This document shows positions 10,479 through 24,600 of a stretch of DNA of 64,000 bases, piece after piece (the stretch's first letter is position 1; each line of letters begins with the position of its first letter). This stretch comes from Ilex aquifolium (taxonomy: Eukaryota > Streptophyta > Magnoliopsida > Aquifoliales > Aquifoliaceae), in assembly GCA_951799425.1 (NCBI GenBank), contig OX637401.1, positions 33,033,780 through 33,097,779 on the forward strand. The letters are read 5' to 3'. A program made the position numbers and the translations under genes. The notes under the pieces are model-generated. The model saw nothing but the letters and a program-made list of their open reading frames with translations, did no database searches and had not been told where the DNA came from.

Positions 10479-13400
10479 ATGGGAAATTACTTTTTTTTCC
10501 TAGTGGAGGGGAATGGCCAACTATACCAAACTTCCATCACCATTTCGAACATGTTAGAACATGAATCACCAATTTTGATCTCAATATATTGGTTAGGGTT
10601 TCAAGTTCTCATTACAATGCCGCAAGAGTTAGCTCAATCTGAGTTCGGGAGAAAAAGTTATGTCCGATATACTATTTCATTTTAAAGGTGGACTACTTAT
10701 TACACCAAACTTGCGTTACAATAGAGCCCATGCTAGAGGATTTTTCATGACTTTTGATGTGAATAAAATGGTTAGGGATTCAAGAATTCATTACAATGCC
10801 GCAAAAATCATCTTATTTAGAGACCGGAGTAAAAAGTTATGTCAGAAATACTAAAGAATGGGAAATTACTTTTTTTTCCTAGTGGAGGGGAATGGCCAAC
10901 TATACCAAACTTCCATCACCATTTCGAACATGTTAGAACATGAATCACCAATTTTGATCTCAATATATTGGTTAGGGTTTCAAGTTCTCATTACAATGCC
11001 GCAAGAGTTAGCTCAATCTGAGTTCGGGAGAAAAAGTTATGTCCGATATACTATTTCATTTTAAAGGTAGACTACTTATTACACCAAACTTGCGTTACAA
11101 TAGAGCCCATGCTAGAGGATTTTTCATGACTTTTGATGTGAATAAAATGGTTAGGGATTCAAGAATTCATTACAATGCCGCAAGAATCATCTTATTTAGA
11201 GACCGGAGTAAAAAGTTATGTCAGAAATACTAAAGAATGGGAAATTACTTTTTTTTCCTAGTGGAGGGGATGGCCAACTATACCAAACTTCCATCACCAT
11301 TTCGAACTTGTTAGAAGATGAATCACCAATTTTGATCTCAATATATTGGTTAGGGTTTCAAGTTCTCATTACAATGCCGCAAGAGTTAGCTCAATCCGAG
11401 TTCGGGAGAAAAAGTTATGTCCGATATACTATTTCATTTTAAAGGAGGACTACTTATTACACCAAACTTGCGTTACAATAGAGCCCATGCTAGAGGATTT
11501 TTCATGACTTTTGATGTGAATAAAATGGTTAGGGATTCAAGAATTCTTTACAATGCAGCAAGAATTATCTTATTTAGAGACCGGAGTAAAAAGTTATGTC
11601 AGAAATACTAAAGAATGGGAAATTACTTTTTTTTCCTAGTGGAGGGGAATGGCCAACTATACCAAACTTCCATCACCATTTCGAACTTGTTAGAAGGTGA
11701 ATCACCAATTTTGATCTCAATATATTGGTTAGGGTTTCAAGTTCTCATTACAATGCCGCAAGAGTTAGCTCAATCCGAGTTCGGGAGAAAAAGTTATGTC
11801 CGATATACTATTTCATTTTAAAGGAGGACTACTTATTACACCAAACTTGCGTTACAATAGAGCCCATGCTAGAGGATTTTTCATGACTTTTGATGTGAAT
11901 AAAATGGTTAGGGATTCAAGAATTCTTTACAATGCAGCAAGAATCATCTTAATCAGAGACCGGAGTAAAAAGTTATGTCTGAAATACTAAAGAATGGAAA
12001 ATTACTTTTTTTTCCTAGTGGAGGGGAATTGGCAACTATACCAAACTTCCATCACCATTTCGAACTTGTTAGAAGATGAATCACCAATTTTGATCTCAAT
12101 ATATTGGTTAGGGTTTCAAGTTCTCATTTCAATGCCGCAAGAGTTAGCTCAATCCGAGTTCGGGAGAAAAAGTTATGTCCGATATACTATTCATTTTAAA
12201 GGTGGACTACTTATTACACCAAACTTGCGTTACAATAGAGCCCATGCTAGTGGATTTTTCATGACTTTTGATGTGAATAAAATGGTTAGGGATTCAAGAA
12301 TTCTTTACAATGCATCAAGAATCATCTTAATCAGAGACCGGAGTAAAAAGTTATGTCAGAAATACTAAAGAATGGGAAATTACTTTTTTTTCCTAGTGGA
12401 GGGGAATGGCCAACTATACCAAACTTCCATCACCATTTCGAACTTGTTAGAACATGAATCACCAATTTTGATCTCAATATATTGGTTAGGGTTTCAAGTT
12501 CTCATTACAATGCCGCAAGAGTTAGCTCAATCCGAGTTCGGGAGAAAAAGTTATGTCCGATATACTATTTCATTTTAAAGGTGGACTACTTATTACACCA
12601 AACTTGCGTTACAATAGAGCCCATGCTAGAGGATTTTTCATGACTTTTGATGTGAATAAAATGGTTAGGGATTCAAGAATTCATTACAATGCCGCAAGAA
12701 TCATCTTATTTAGAGACCGGAGTAAAAAGTTATGTCAGAAATACTAAAGAATGGGAAATTACTTTTTTTTCCTAGTGGAGGGGATGGCCAACTATACCAA
12801 ACTTCCATCACCATTTCGAACTTGTTAGAAGATGAATCACCAATTTTGATCTCAATATATTGGTTAGGGTTTCAAGTTCTCATTACAATGCCGCAAGAGT
12901 TAGCTCAATCCGAGTTCGGGAGAAAAAGTTATGTCCGATATACTATTTCATTTTAAAGGTGGACTACTTATTACACCAAACTTGCGTTACAATAGAGCCC
13001 ATGCTAGAGGATTTTTCATGACTTTTGATGTGAATAAAATGGTTGGGGATTCAAGAATTCTTTACAATGCAGCAAGAATCATCTTATTTAGAGACCGGAG
13101 TAAAAAGTTATGTCAGAAATACTAAAGAATGGGAAATTACTTTTTTTTCGTAGTGGAGGGGATGGCCAACTATACCAAACTTCCATCACCATTTCGAACT
13201 TGTTAGAAGATGAATCACCAATTTTGATCTCAATATATTGGTTAGGGTTTCAAGTTCTCATTACAATGCCGCAAGAGTTAGCTCAATCCGAGTTCGGGAG
13301 AAACAGTTATGTCCGATATACTATTTCATTTTAAAGGTGGATTACTTATTACACCAAACTTGCGTTACAATAGAGCCCATGCTAGAGGATTTTTCATGAC

Positions 13401-16400
13401 TTTTGATGTGAATAAAATGGTTAGGGATTCAAGAATTCTTTACAATGCCGCAAGAATCATCTTAATCAGAGACCGGAGTAAAAAGTTATGTCAGAAATAC
13501 TAAAAATTGGGAAATTACTTTTTTTTCCTAGTGGAGGGGAATTGGCAACTATACCAAACTTCCATCACCATTTCGAACTTGTTAGAAGATGAATCACCAA
13601 TTTTGATCTCAATATATTGGTTAGGGTTTCAAGTTCTCATTACAATGCCGCAAGAGTTAGCTCAATCCGAGTTCGGGAGAAAAAGTTATGTCCGATATAC
13701 TATTTCATTTTAAAGGAGGACTACTTATTACACCAAACTTGCGTTACAATAGAGCCCATGCTAGAGGATTTTTCATGACTTTTGATGTGAATAAAATGGT
13801 TAGGGATTCAAGAATTCTTTACAATGCAGCAAGAATCATCTTAATCAGAGACCGGAGTAAAAAGTTATGTCAGAAATACTAAAAATTGGGAAATTACTTT
13901 TTTTTCCTAGTGGAGGGGAATTGGCAACTATACCAAACTTCCATCACCATTTCGAACTTGTTAGAAGGTGAATCACCAATTTTGATCTCAATATATTGGT
14001 TAGGGTTTCAAGTTCTCATTACAATGCCGCAAGAGTTAGCTCAATCCGAGTTCGGGAGAAAAAGTTATGTCCGATATACTATTTTATTTTAAAGGAGGAC
14101 TACTTATTACACCAAACTTGCGTTACAATAGAGCCCATGCTAGAGGATTTTTCATGACTTTTGATGTGAATAAAATGGTTAGGGATTCAAGAATTCTTTA
14201 CAATGCAGCAAGAATCATCTTAATCAGAGACCGGAGTAAAAAGTTATGTCAGAAATACTAAAAATTGGGAAATTACTTTTTTTTCCTAGTGGAGGGGAAT
14301 TGGCAACTATACCAAACTTCCATCACCATTTCGAACTTGTTAGAAGATGAATCACCAATTTTTATCTCAATATATTGGTTAGGGTTTCAAGTTCTCATTA
14401 CAATGCCGCAAGAGTTAGCTCAATCCGAGTTCGGGAGAAAAAGTTATGTCCGATATACTATTTCATTTTAAAGGAGGACTACTTATTACACCAAACTTGC
14501 GTTACAATAGAGCCCATGGTAGAGGATTTTTCATGACTTTTGATGTGAATAAAATGGTTAGGGATTCAAGAATTCTTTACAATGCAGCAAGAATCATCTT
14601 AATCAGAGACCGGAGTAAAAAGTTATGTCAGAAATACTAAAAATTGGGAAATTACTTTTTTTTCCTAGTGGAGGGGAATTGGCAACTATACCAAACTTCC
14701 ATCACCATTTCGAACTTGTTAGAAGATGAATCACCAATTTTTATCTCAATATATTGGTTAGGGTTTCAAGTTCTCATTACAATGCCGCAAGAATTAGCTC
14801 AATCCGAGTTCGGGAGAAAAAGTTATGTCCGATATACTATTTCATTTTAAAGGAGGACTACTTATTACACCAAACTTGCGTTACAATAGAGCCCATGCTA
14901 GAGGATTTTTCATGACTTTTGATGTGAATAAAATGGTTAGGGATTCAAGAATTCTTTACAATGCAGCAAGAATCATTTTATTTAGAGACCGGAGTAAAAA
15001 GTTATGTCAGAAATACTAAAGAATGGGAAATTACTTTTTTTTCCTAGTGGAGGGGAATGGCCAACTATACCAAACTTCCATCACCATTTCGAACTTGTTA
15101 GAAGGTGAATCACCAATTTAGATCTCAATATATTGGTTAGGGTTTCAAGTTCTCATTACAATGCCGCAAGAGTTAGCTCAATCCGAGTTCGGGAGAAAAA
15201 GTTATGTCCGATATACTATTTCATTTTAAAGGAGGACTACTTATTACACCAAACTTGCGTTACAATAGAGCCCATGCTAGAGGATTTTTCATGACTTTTG
15301 ATATGAATAAAATGGTTAGGGATTCAAGAATTCTTTACAATGCAGCAAGAATCATCTTATTTAGAGACCGGAGTAAAAAGTTATGTCAGAAATACTAAAG
15401 AATGGGAAATTACTTTTTTTTCCTAGTGGAGGGGAATGGCCAACTATACCAAACTTCCATCACCATTTCGAACTTGTTAGAAGGTGAATCACCAATTTTG
15501 ATCTCAATATATTGGTTAGGGTTTCAAGTTCTCATTACAATGCCGCAAGAGTTAGCTCAATCCGAGTTCGGGAGAAAAAGTTATGTCCGATATACTATTT
15601 CATTTTAAAGGAGGACTACTTATTACACCAAACATGCGTTACAATAGAGCCCATGCTAGAGGATTTTTCATGACTTTTGATGTGAATAAAATGGTTAGGG
15701 ATTCAAGAATTCTTTACAATGCAGCAAGAATCATCTTAATCAGAGACCGGAGTAAAAAGTTATGTCTGAAATACTAAAGAATGGGAAATTACTTTTTTTT
15801 CCTAGTGGAGGGGAATTGGCAACTATACCAAACTTCCATCACCATTTCGAACTTGTTAGAAGATGAATCACCAATTTTGATCTCAATATATTGGTTAGGA
15901 TTTCAAGTTCTCATTTCAATGCCGCAAGAGTTAGCTCAATCCGAGTTCGGGAGAAAAAGTTATGTCCGATATATTATTTCATTTTAAAGGTGGACTACTT
16001 ATTACACCAAACTTGCGTTACAATAAAGCCCATGCTAGAGGATTTTTCATGACTTTTGATGTGAATAAAATGGTTAGGGATTCAAGAATTCTTTACAATG
16101 CCGCAAGAATCATCTTAATCAGAGACCGGAGTAAAAAGTTATGTCAGAAATACTAAAGAATGGGAAATTACTTTTTTTTCCTAGTGGAGGGGAATGGCCA
16201 ACTATACCAAACTTCCATCACCATTTCGAACTTGTTAGAACATGAATCACCAATTTTGATCTCAATATATTGGTTAGGGTTTCAAGTTCTCATTACAATG
16301 CCGCAAGAGTTAGCTCAATCCGAGTTCGGGAGAAAAAGTTATGTCCGATATACTATTTCATTTTAAAGGTGGACTACTTATTACACCAAACTTGCGTTAC

Positions 16401-18052
16401 AATAGAGCCCATGCTAGAGGATTTTTCATGACTTTTGATGTGAATAAAATGGTTAGGGATTCAAGAATTCATTACAATGCCGCAAGAATCATCTTATTTA
16501 GAGACCGGAGTAAAAAGTTATGTCAGAAATACTAAAGAATGGGAAATTACTTTTTTTTCCTAGTGGAGGGGATGGCCAACTATACCAAACTTCCATCACC
16601 ATTTCGAACTTGTTAGAAGATGAATCACCAATTTTGATCTCAATATATTGGTAAGGGTTTCAAGTTCTCATTACAATGCCGCAAGAGTTAGCTCAATCCG
16701 AGTTCGGGAGAAAAAGTTATGTCCGATATACTATTTCATTTTAAAGGAGGACTACTTATTACACCAAACATGCGTTACAATAGAGCCCATGCTAGAGGAT
16801 TTTTCATGACTTTTGATGTGAATAAAATGGTTGGGGATTCAAGAATTCTTTACAATGCAGCAAGAATCATCTTATTTAGAGACCGGAGTAAAAAGTTATG
16901 TCAGAAATACTAAAGAATGGGAAATTACTTTTTTTTCGTAGTGGAGGGGATGGCCAACTATACCAAACTTCCATCACCATTTCGAACTTGTTAGAAGATG
17001 AATCACCAATTTTGATCTCAATATATTGGTTAGGGTTTCAAGTTCTCATTACAATGCCGCAAGAGTTAGCTCAATCCGAGTTCGGGAGAAAAAGTTATGT
17101 CCGATATACTATTTCATTTTAAAGGAGGACTACTTATTACACCAAACTTGCGTTACAATAGAGCCCATGCTAGAGGATTTTTCATGACTTTTGATGTGAA
17201 TAAAATGGTTAGGGATTCAAGAATTCTTTACAATGTAGCAAGAATCATCTTATTTAGAGACCGGAGTAAAAAGTTATGTCAGAAATACTAAAGATTGGGA
17301 AATTACTTTTTTTTCCTAGTGGAGGGGAATGGCCAACTATACCAAACTTCCATCACCATTTCGAACTTGTTAGAAGGTGAATCACCAATTTTGATCTCAA
17401 TATATTGGTTAGGGTTTCAAGTTCTCATTACAATGCCGCAAGAGTTAGCTCAATCCGAGTTCGGGAGAAAAAGTTATGTCCGATATACTATTTCATTTTA
17501 AAGGAGGACTACTTATTACACCAAACTTGCGTTACAATAGAGCCCATGCTAGAGGATTTTTCATGACTTTTGATGTGAATAAAATGGTTAGGGATTCAAG
17601 AATTCTTTACAATGCAGCAAGAATCATCTTAATCAGAGACCGGAGTAAAAAGTTATGTCTGAAATACTAAAGAATGAGAAATTACTTTTTTTTCCTAGTG
17701 GAGGGGAATTGGCAACTATACCAAACTTTCATCGCCATTTCGAACTTGTTAGAAGATGAATCACCAATTTTGATCTCAATATATTGGTTAGGGTTTCAAG
17801 TTCTCATTTCAATGCCGCAAGAGTTAGCTCAATCCGAGTTCGGGAGAAAAAGTTATGTCCGATATACTATTTCATTTTAAAGGTGGACTACTTATTACAC
17901 CAAACTTGCGTTACAATAAAGCCCATGCTACAGGATTTTTCATGACTTTTGATGTGAATAAAATGGTTAGGGATTCAAGAATTCTTTACAATGCCGCAAG
18001 AATCATCTTAATCAGAGACCGGAGTAAAAAGTTATGTCAGAAATACTAAAGA
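10479..18052 (+). repeat. Large higher-order repeat block, copy 2 (about 7.57 kb, 20 monomers)
   Basis: Directly follows copy 1 and repeats its marker order with one five-monomer unit fewer. Changes private to this copy include a one-T deletion near 12190 that fuses two reading frames, GAATGGAAAATT near 11993, CATGGTAGAGG near 14516 and GATATGAAT near 15300. Near 18053 the match to copy 1 gives way to a different monomer series. Unequal exchange between misaligned monomers would produce exactly this arrangement. Confidence 0.85.
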
Positions 18053-18611
18053 ATGGGAAATTACTTTTTTTTCCTAGTGGAGGGGAATGGCCAACTATAC
18101 CAAACTTCCATCACCATTTCGAACTTGTTAGAACATGAATCACCAATTTTGATCTCAATATATTGGTTAGGGTTTCAAGTTCTCATTACAATGCCGCAAG
18201 AGTTAGCTCAATCCGAGTTCGGGAGAAAAAGTTATGTCCGATATACTATTTCATTTTAAAGGAGGACTACTTATTACACCAAACTTGCGTTACAATAGAG
18301 CCCATGCTAGAGGATTTTTCATGACTTTTGATGTGAATAAAATGGTTAGGGATTCAAGAATTCATTACAATGCCGCGAGAATCATCTTATTTAGAGACCG
18401 GAGTAAAAAGTTATGTCAGAAATACTAAAGAATGGGAAATTACTTTTTTTTCCTAGTGGAGGGGATGACCAACTATACCAAACTTCCATCACCATTTCGA
18501 ACTTGTTAGAAGATGAATCACCAATTTTGATCTCAATATATTGGTTAGGGTTTCAAGTTCTCATTACAATGCCGCAAGAGTTAGCTCAATCCGAGTTCGG
18601 GAGAAAAAGTT

Positions 18612-21600
18612 ATGTCCGATATACTATTTCATTTTAAAGGAGGACTACTTATTACACCAAACATGCGTTACAATAGAGCCCATGCTAGAGGATTTTTCAT
18701 GACTTTTGATGTGAATAAAATGGTTGGGGATTCAAGAATTCTTTACAATGCAGCAAGAATCATCTTATTTAGAGACCGGAGTAAAAAGTTATGTCAGAAA
18801 TACTAAAGAATGGGAAATTACTTTTTTTTCGTAGTGGAGGGGATTGCCAACTATACCAAACTTCCATCACCATTTCGAACTTGTTAGAAGATGAATCACC
18901 AATTTTGATCTCAATATATTGGTTAGGGTTTCAAGTTCTCATTACAATGCCGCAAGAGTTAGCTCAATCCGAGTTCGGGAGAAACAGTTATGTCCGATAT
19001 ACTATTTCATTTTAAAGGTGGACTACTTATTACACCAAACTTGCGTTACAATAGAGCCCATGCTAGAGGATTTTTCACGACTTTTGATGTGAATAAAATG
19101 GTTAGGGATTCAAGAATTCTTTACAATGCAGCAAGAATCATCTTAATCAGAGACCGGAGTAAAAAGTTATGTCAGAAATACTAAAGAATGGGAAATTACT
19201 TTTTTTTCCTAGTGGAGGGGAATGGCCAACTATACCAAACTTCCATCACCATTTCGAACTTGTTAGAAGTTGAATCACCAATTTTGATCTCAATATATTG
19301 GTTAGGGTTTCAAGTTCTCATTACAATGCCGCAAGAGTTAGCTCAATCCGAGTTCGGGAGAAAAAGTTATGTCCGATATACTATTTCATTTTAAAGGAGG
19401 ACTACTTATTACACCAAACTTGCGTTACAATAGAGCCCATGCTAGAGGATTTTTCATGACTTTTGATGTGAATAAAATGGTTAGGGATTCAAGAATTCTT
19501 TACAATGCAGCAAGAATCATCTTAATCAGAGACCGGAGTAAAAAGTTATGTCAGAAATACTAAAGAATGGGAAATTACTTTTTTTTCCTAGTGGAGGGGA
19601 ATTGGCAACTATACCAAACTTCCATCACCATTTCGAACTTGTTAGAAGATGAATCACCAATTTTGATCTCAATATATTGGTTAGGGTTTCAAGTTCTCAT
19701 TACAATGCCGCAAGAGTTAGCTCAATCCGAGTTCGGGAGAAAAAGTTATGTCCGATATACTATTTCATTTTAAAGGTGGACTACTTATTACACCAAACTT
19801 GCGTTACAATAGAGCCCATGCTAGAGGATTTTTCATGACTTTTGATGTGAATAAAATGGTTAGGGATTCAAGAATTCTTTACAATGCCGCAAGAATCATC
19901 TTAATCAGAGACCGGAGTAAAAAGTTATGTCAGAAATACTAAAGAATGGGAAATTACTTTTTTTTCCTAGTGGAGGGGAATGGCCAACTATACCAAACTT
20001 CCATCACCATTTCGAACTTGTTAGAACATGAATCACCAATTTTGATCTCAATATATTGGTTAGGGTTTCAAGTTCTCATTACAATGCCGCAAGAGTTAGC
20101 TCAATCCGAGTTCGGGAGAAAAAGTTATGTCCGATATACTATTTCATTTTAAAGGAGGACTACTTATTACACCAAACATGCGTTACAATAGAGCCCATGC
20201 TAGAGGATTTTTCATGACTTTTGATGTGAATAAAATGGTTGGGGATTCAAGAATTCTTTACAATGCAGCAAGAATCATCTTATTTAGAGACCGGAGTAAA
20301 AAGTTATGTCAGAAATACTAAAGAATGGGAAATTACTTTTTTTTCGTAGTGGAGGGGATTGCCAACTATACCAAACTTCCATCACCATTTCGAACTTGTT
20401 AGAAGATGAATCACCAATTTTGATCTCAATATATTGGTTAGGGTTTCAAGTTCTCATTACAATGCCGCAAGAGTTAGCTCAATCCGAGTTCGGGAGAAAC
20501 AGTTATGTCCGATATACTATTTCATTTTAAAGGTGGACTACTTATTACACCAAACTTGCGTTACAATAGAGCCCATGCTAGAGGATTTTTCATGACTTTT
20601 GATGTGAATAAAATGGTTAGGGATTCAAGAATTCTTTACAATGCCGCAAGAATCATCTTAATCAGAGACCGGAGTAAAAAGTTATGTCAGAAATACTAAA
20701 AATTGGGAAATTACTTTTTTTTCCTAGTGGAGGGGAATTGGCAACTATACCAAACTTCCATCACCATTTCGAACTTGTTAGAAGATGAATCACCAATTTT
20801 GATCTCAATATATTGGTTAGGGTTTCAAGTTCTCATTACAATGCCGCAAGAGTTAGCTCAATCCGAGTTCGGGAGAAAAAGTTATGTCCGATATACTATT
20901 TCATTTTAAAGGAGGACTACTTATTACACCAAACTTGCGTTACAATAGAGCCCATGCTAGAGGATTTTTCATGACTTTTGATGTGAATAAAATGGTTAGG
21001 GATTCAAGAATTCTTTACAATGCAGCAAGAATCATCTTAATCAGAGACCGGAGTAAAAAGTTATGTCAGAAATACTAAAAATTGGGAAATTACTTTTTTT
21101 TCCTAGTGGAGGGGAATTGGCAACTATACCAAACTTCCATCACCATTTCGAACTTGTTAGAAGGTGAATCACCAATTTTGATCTCAATATATTGGTTAGG
21201 GTTTCAAGTTCTCATTACAATGCCGCAAGAGTTAGCTCAATCCGAGTTCGGGAGAAAAAGTTATGTCCGATATACTATTTCATTTTAAAGGAGGACTACT
21301 TATTACACCAAACTTGCGTTACAATAGAGCCCATGCTAGAGGATTTTTCATGACTTTTGATGTGAATAAAATGGTTAGGGATTCAAGAATTCTTTACAAT
21401 GCAGCAAGAATCATCTTAATCAGAGACCGGAGTAAAAAGTTATGTCAGAAATACTAAAAATTGGGAAATTACTTTTTTTTCCTAGTGGAGGGGAATTGGC
21501 AACTATACCAAACTTCCATCACCATTTCGAACTTGTTAGAAGATGAATCACCAATTTTTATCTCAATATATTGGTTAGGGTTTCAAGTTCTCATTACAAT

Positions 21601-24600
21601 GCCGCAAGAGTTAGCTCAATCCGAGTTCGGGAGAAAAAGTTATGTCCGATATACTATTTCATTTTAAAGGAGGACTACTTATTACACCAAACTTGCGTTA
21701 CAATAGAGCCCATGCTAGAGGATTTTTCATGACTTTTGATGTGAATAAAATGGTTAGGGATTCAAGAATTCTTTACAATGCAGCAAGAATCATCTTAATC
21801 AGAGACCGGAGTAAAAAGTTATGTCAGAAATACTAAAGAATGGGAAATTACTTTTTTTTCCTAGTGGAGGGGAATGGCCAACTATACCAAACTTCCATCA
21901 CCATTTCGAACTTGTTAGAAGTTGAATCACCAATTTTGATCTCAATATATTGGTTAGGGTTTCAAGTTCTCATTACAATGCCGCAAGAGTTAGCTCAATC
22001 CGAGTTCGGGAGAAAAAGTTATGTCCGATATACTATTTCATTTTAAAGGTGGACTACTTATTACACCAAACTTGCGTTACAATAGAGCCCATGCTAGAGG
22101 ATTTTTCATGACTTTTGATGTGAATAAAATGGTTAGGGATTCAAGAATTCTTTACAATGCCGCAAGAATCATCTTAATCAGAGACCGGAGTAAAAAGTTA
22201 TGTCAGAAATACTAAAGAATGGGAAATTACTTTTTTTTCCTAGTGGAGGGGAATGGCCAACTATACCAAACTTCCATCACCATTTCGAACTTGTTAGAAC
22301 ATGAATCACCAATTTTGATCTCAATATATTGGTTAGGGTTTCAAGTTCTCATTACAATGCCGCAAGAGTTAGCTCAATCCGAGTTCGGGAGAAAAAGTTA
22401 TGTCCGATATACTATTTCATTTTAAAGGAGGACTACTTATTACACCAAACATGCGTTACAATAGAGCCCATGCTAGAGGATTTTTCATGACTTTTGATGT
22501 GAATAAAATGGTTGGGGATTCAAGAATTCTTTACAATGCAGCAAGAATCATCTTATTTAGAGACCGGAGTAAAAAGTTATGTCAGAAATACTAAAGAATG
22601 GGAAATTACTTTTTTTTCGTAGTGGAGGGGATTGCCAACTATACCAAACTTCCATCACCATTTCGAACTTGTTAGAAGATGAATCACCAATTTTGATCTC
22701 AATATATTGGTTAGGGTTTCAAGTTCTCATTACAATGCCGCAAGAGTTAGCTCAATCCGAGTTCGGGAGAAACAGTTATGTCCGATATACTATTTCATTT
22801 TAAAGGTGGACTACTTATTACACCAAACTTGCGTTACAATAGAGCCCATGCTAGAGGATTTTTCATGACTTTTGATGTGAATAAAATGGTTAGGGATTCA
22901 AGAATTCTTTACAATGCCGCAAGAATCATCTTAATCAGAGACCGGAGTAAAAAGTTATGTCAGAAATACTAAAAATTGGGAAATTACTTTTTTTTCCTAG
23001 TGGAGGGGAATTGGCAACTATACCAAACTTCCATCACCATTTCGAACTTGTTAGAAGATGAATCACCAATTTTGATCTCAATATATTGGTTAGGGTTTCA
23101 AGTTCTCATTACAATGCCGCAAGAGTTAGCTCAATCCGAGTTCGGGAGAAAAAGTTATGTCCGATATACTATTTCATTTTAAAGGAGGACTACTTATTAC
23201 ACCAAACTTGCGTTACAATAGAGCCCATGCTAGAGGATTTTTCATGACTTTTGATGTGAATAAAATGGTTAGGGATTCAAGAATTCTTTACAATGCAGCA
23301 AGAATCATCTTAATCAGAGACCGGAGTAAAAAGTTATGTCAGAAATACTAAAAATTGGGAAATTACTTTTTTTTCCTAGTGGAGGGGAATTGGCAACTAT
23401 ACCAAACTTCCATCACCATTTCGAACTTGTTAGAAGGTGAATCACCAATTTTGATCTCAATATATTGGTTAGGGTTTCAAGTTCTCATTACAATGCCGCA
23501 AGAGTTAGCTCAATCCGAGTTCGGGAGAAAAAGTTATGTCCGATATACTATTTCATTTTAAAGGAGGACTACTTATTACACCAAACTTGCGTTACAATAG
23601 AGCCCATGCTAGAGGATTTTTCATGACTTTTGATGTGAATAAAATGGTTAGGGATTCAAGAATTCTTTACAATGCAGCAAGAATCATCTTAATCAGAGAC
23701 CGGAGTAAAAAGTTATGTCAGAAATACTAAAAATTGGGAAATTACTTTTTTTTCCTAGTGGAGGGGAATTGGCAACTATACCAAACTTCCATCACCATTT
23801 CGAACTTGTTAGAAGATGAATCACCAATTTTTATCTCAATATATTGGTTAGGGTTTCAAGTTCTCATTACAATGCCGCAAGAGTTAGCTCAATCCGAGTT
23901 CGGGAGAAAAAGTTATGTCCGATATACTATTTCATTTTAAAGGAGGACTACTTATTACACCAAACTTGCGTTACAATAGAGCCCATGCTAGAGGATTTTT
24001 CATGACTTTTGATGTGAATAAAATGGTTAGGGATTCAAGAATTCTTTACAATGCAGCAAGAATCATCTTAATCAGAGACCGGAGTAAAAAGTTATGTCAG
24101 AAATACTAAAGAATGGGAAATTACTTTTTTTTCCTAGTGGAGGGGAATGGCCAACTATACCAAACTTCCATCACCATTTCGAACTTGTTAGAAGTTGAAT
24201 CACCAATTTTGATCTCAATATATTGGTTAGGGTTTCAAGTTCTCATTACAATGCCGCAAGAGTTAGCTCAATCCGAGTTCGGGAGAAAAAGTTATGTCCG
24301 ATATACTATTTCATTTTAAAGGAGGACTACTTATTACACCAAACTTGCGTTACAATAGAGCCCATGCTAGAGGATTTTTCATGACTTTTGATGTGAATAA
24401 AATGGTTAGGGATTCAAGAATTCTTTACAATGCAGCAAGAATCATCTTAATCAGAGACCGGAGTAAAAAGTTATGTCAGAAATACTAAAGAATGGGAAAT
24501 TACTTTTTTTTCCTAGTGGAGGGGAATTGGCAACTATACCAAACTTCCATCACCATTTCGAACTTGTTAGAAGATGAATCACCAATTTTGATCTCAATAT

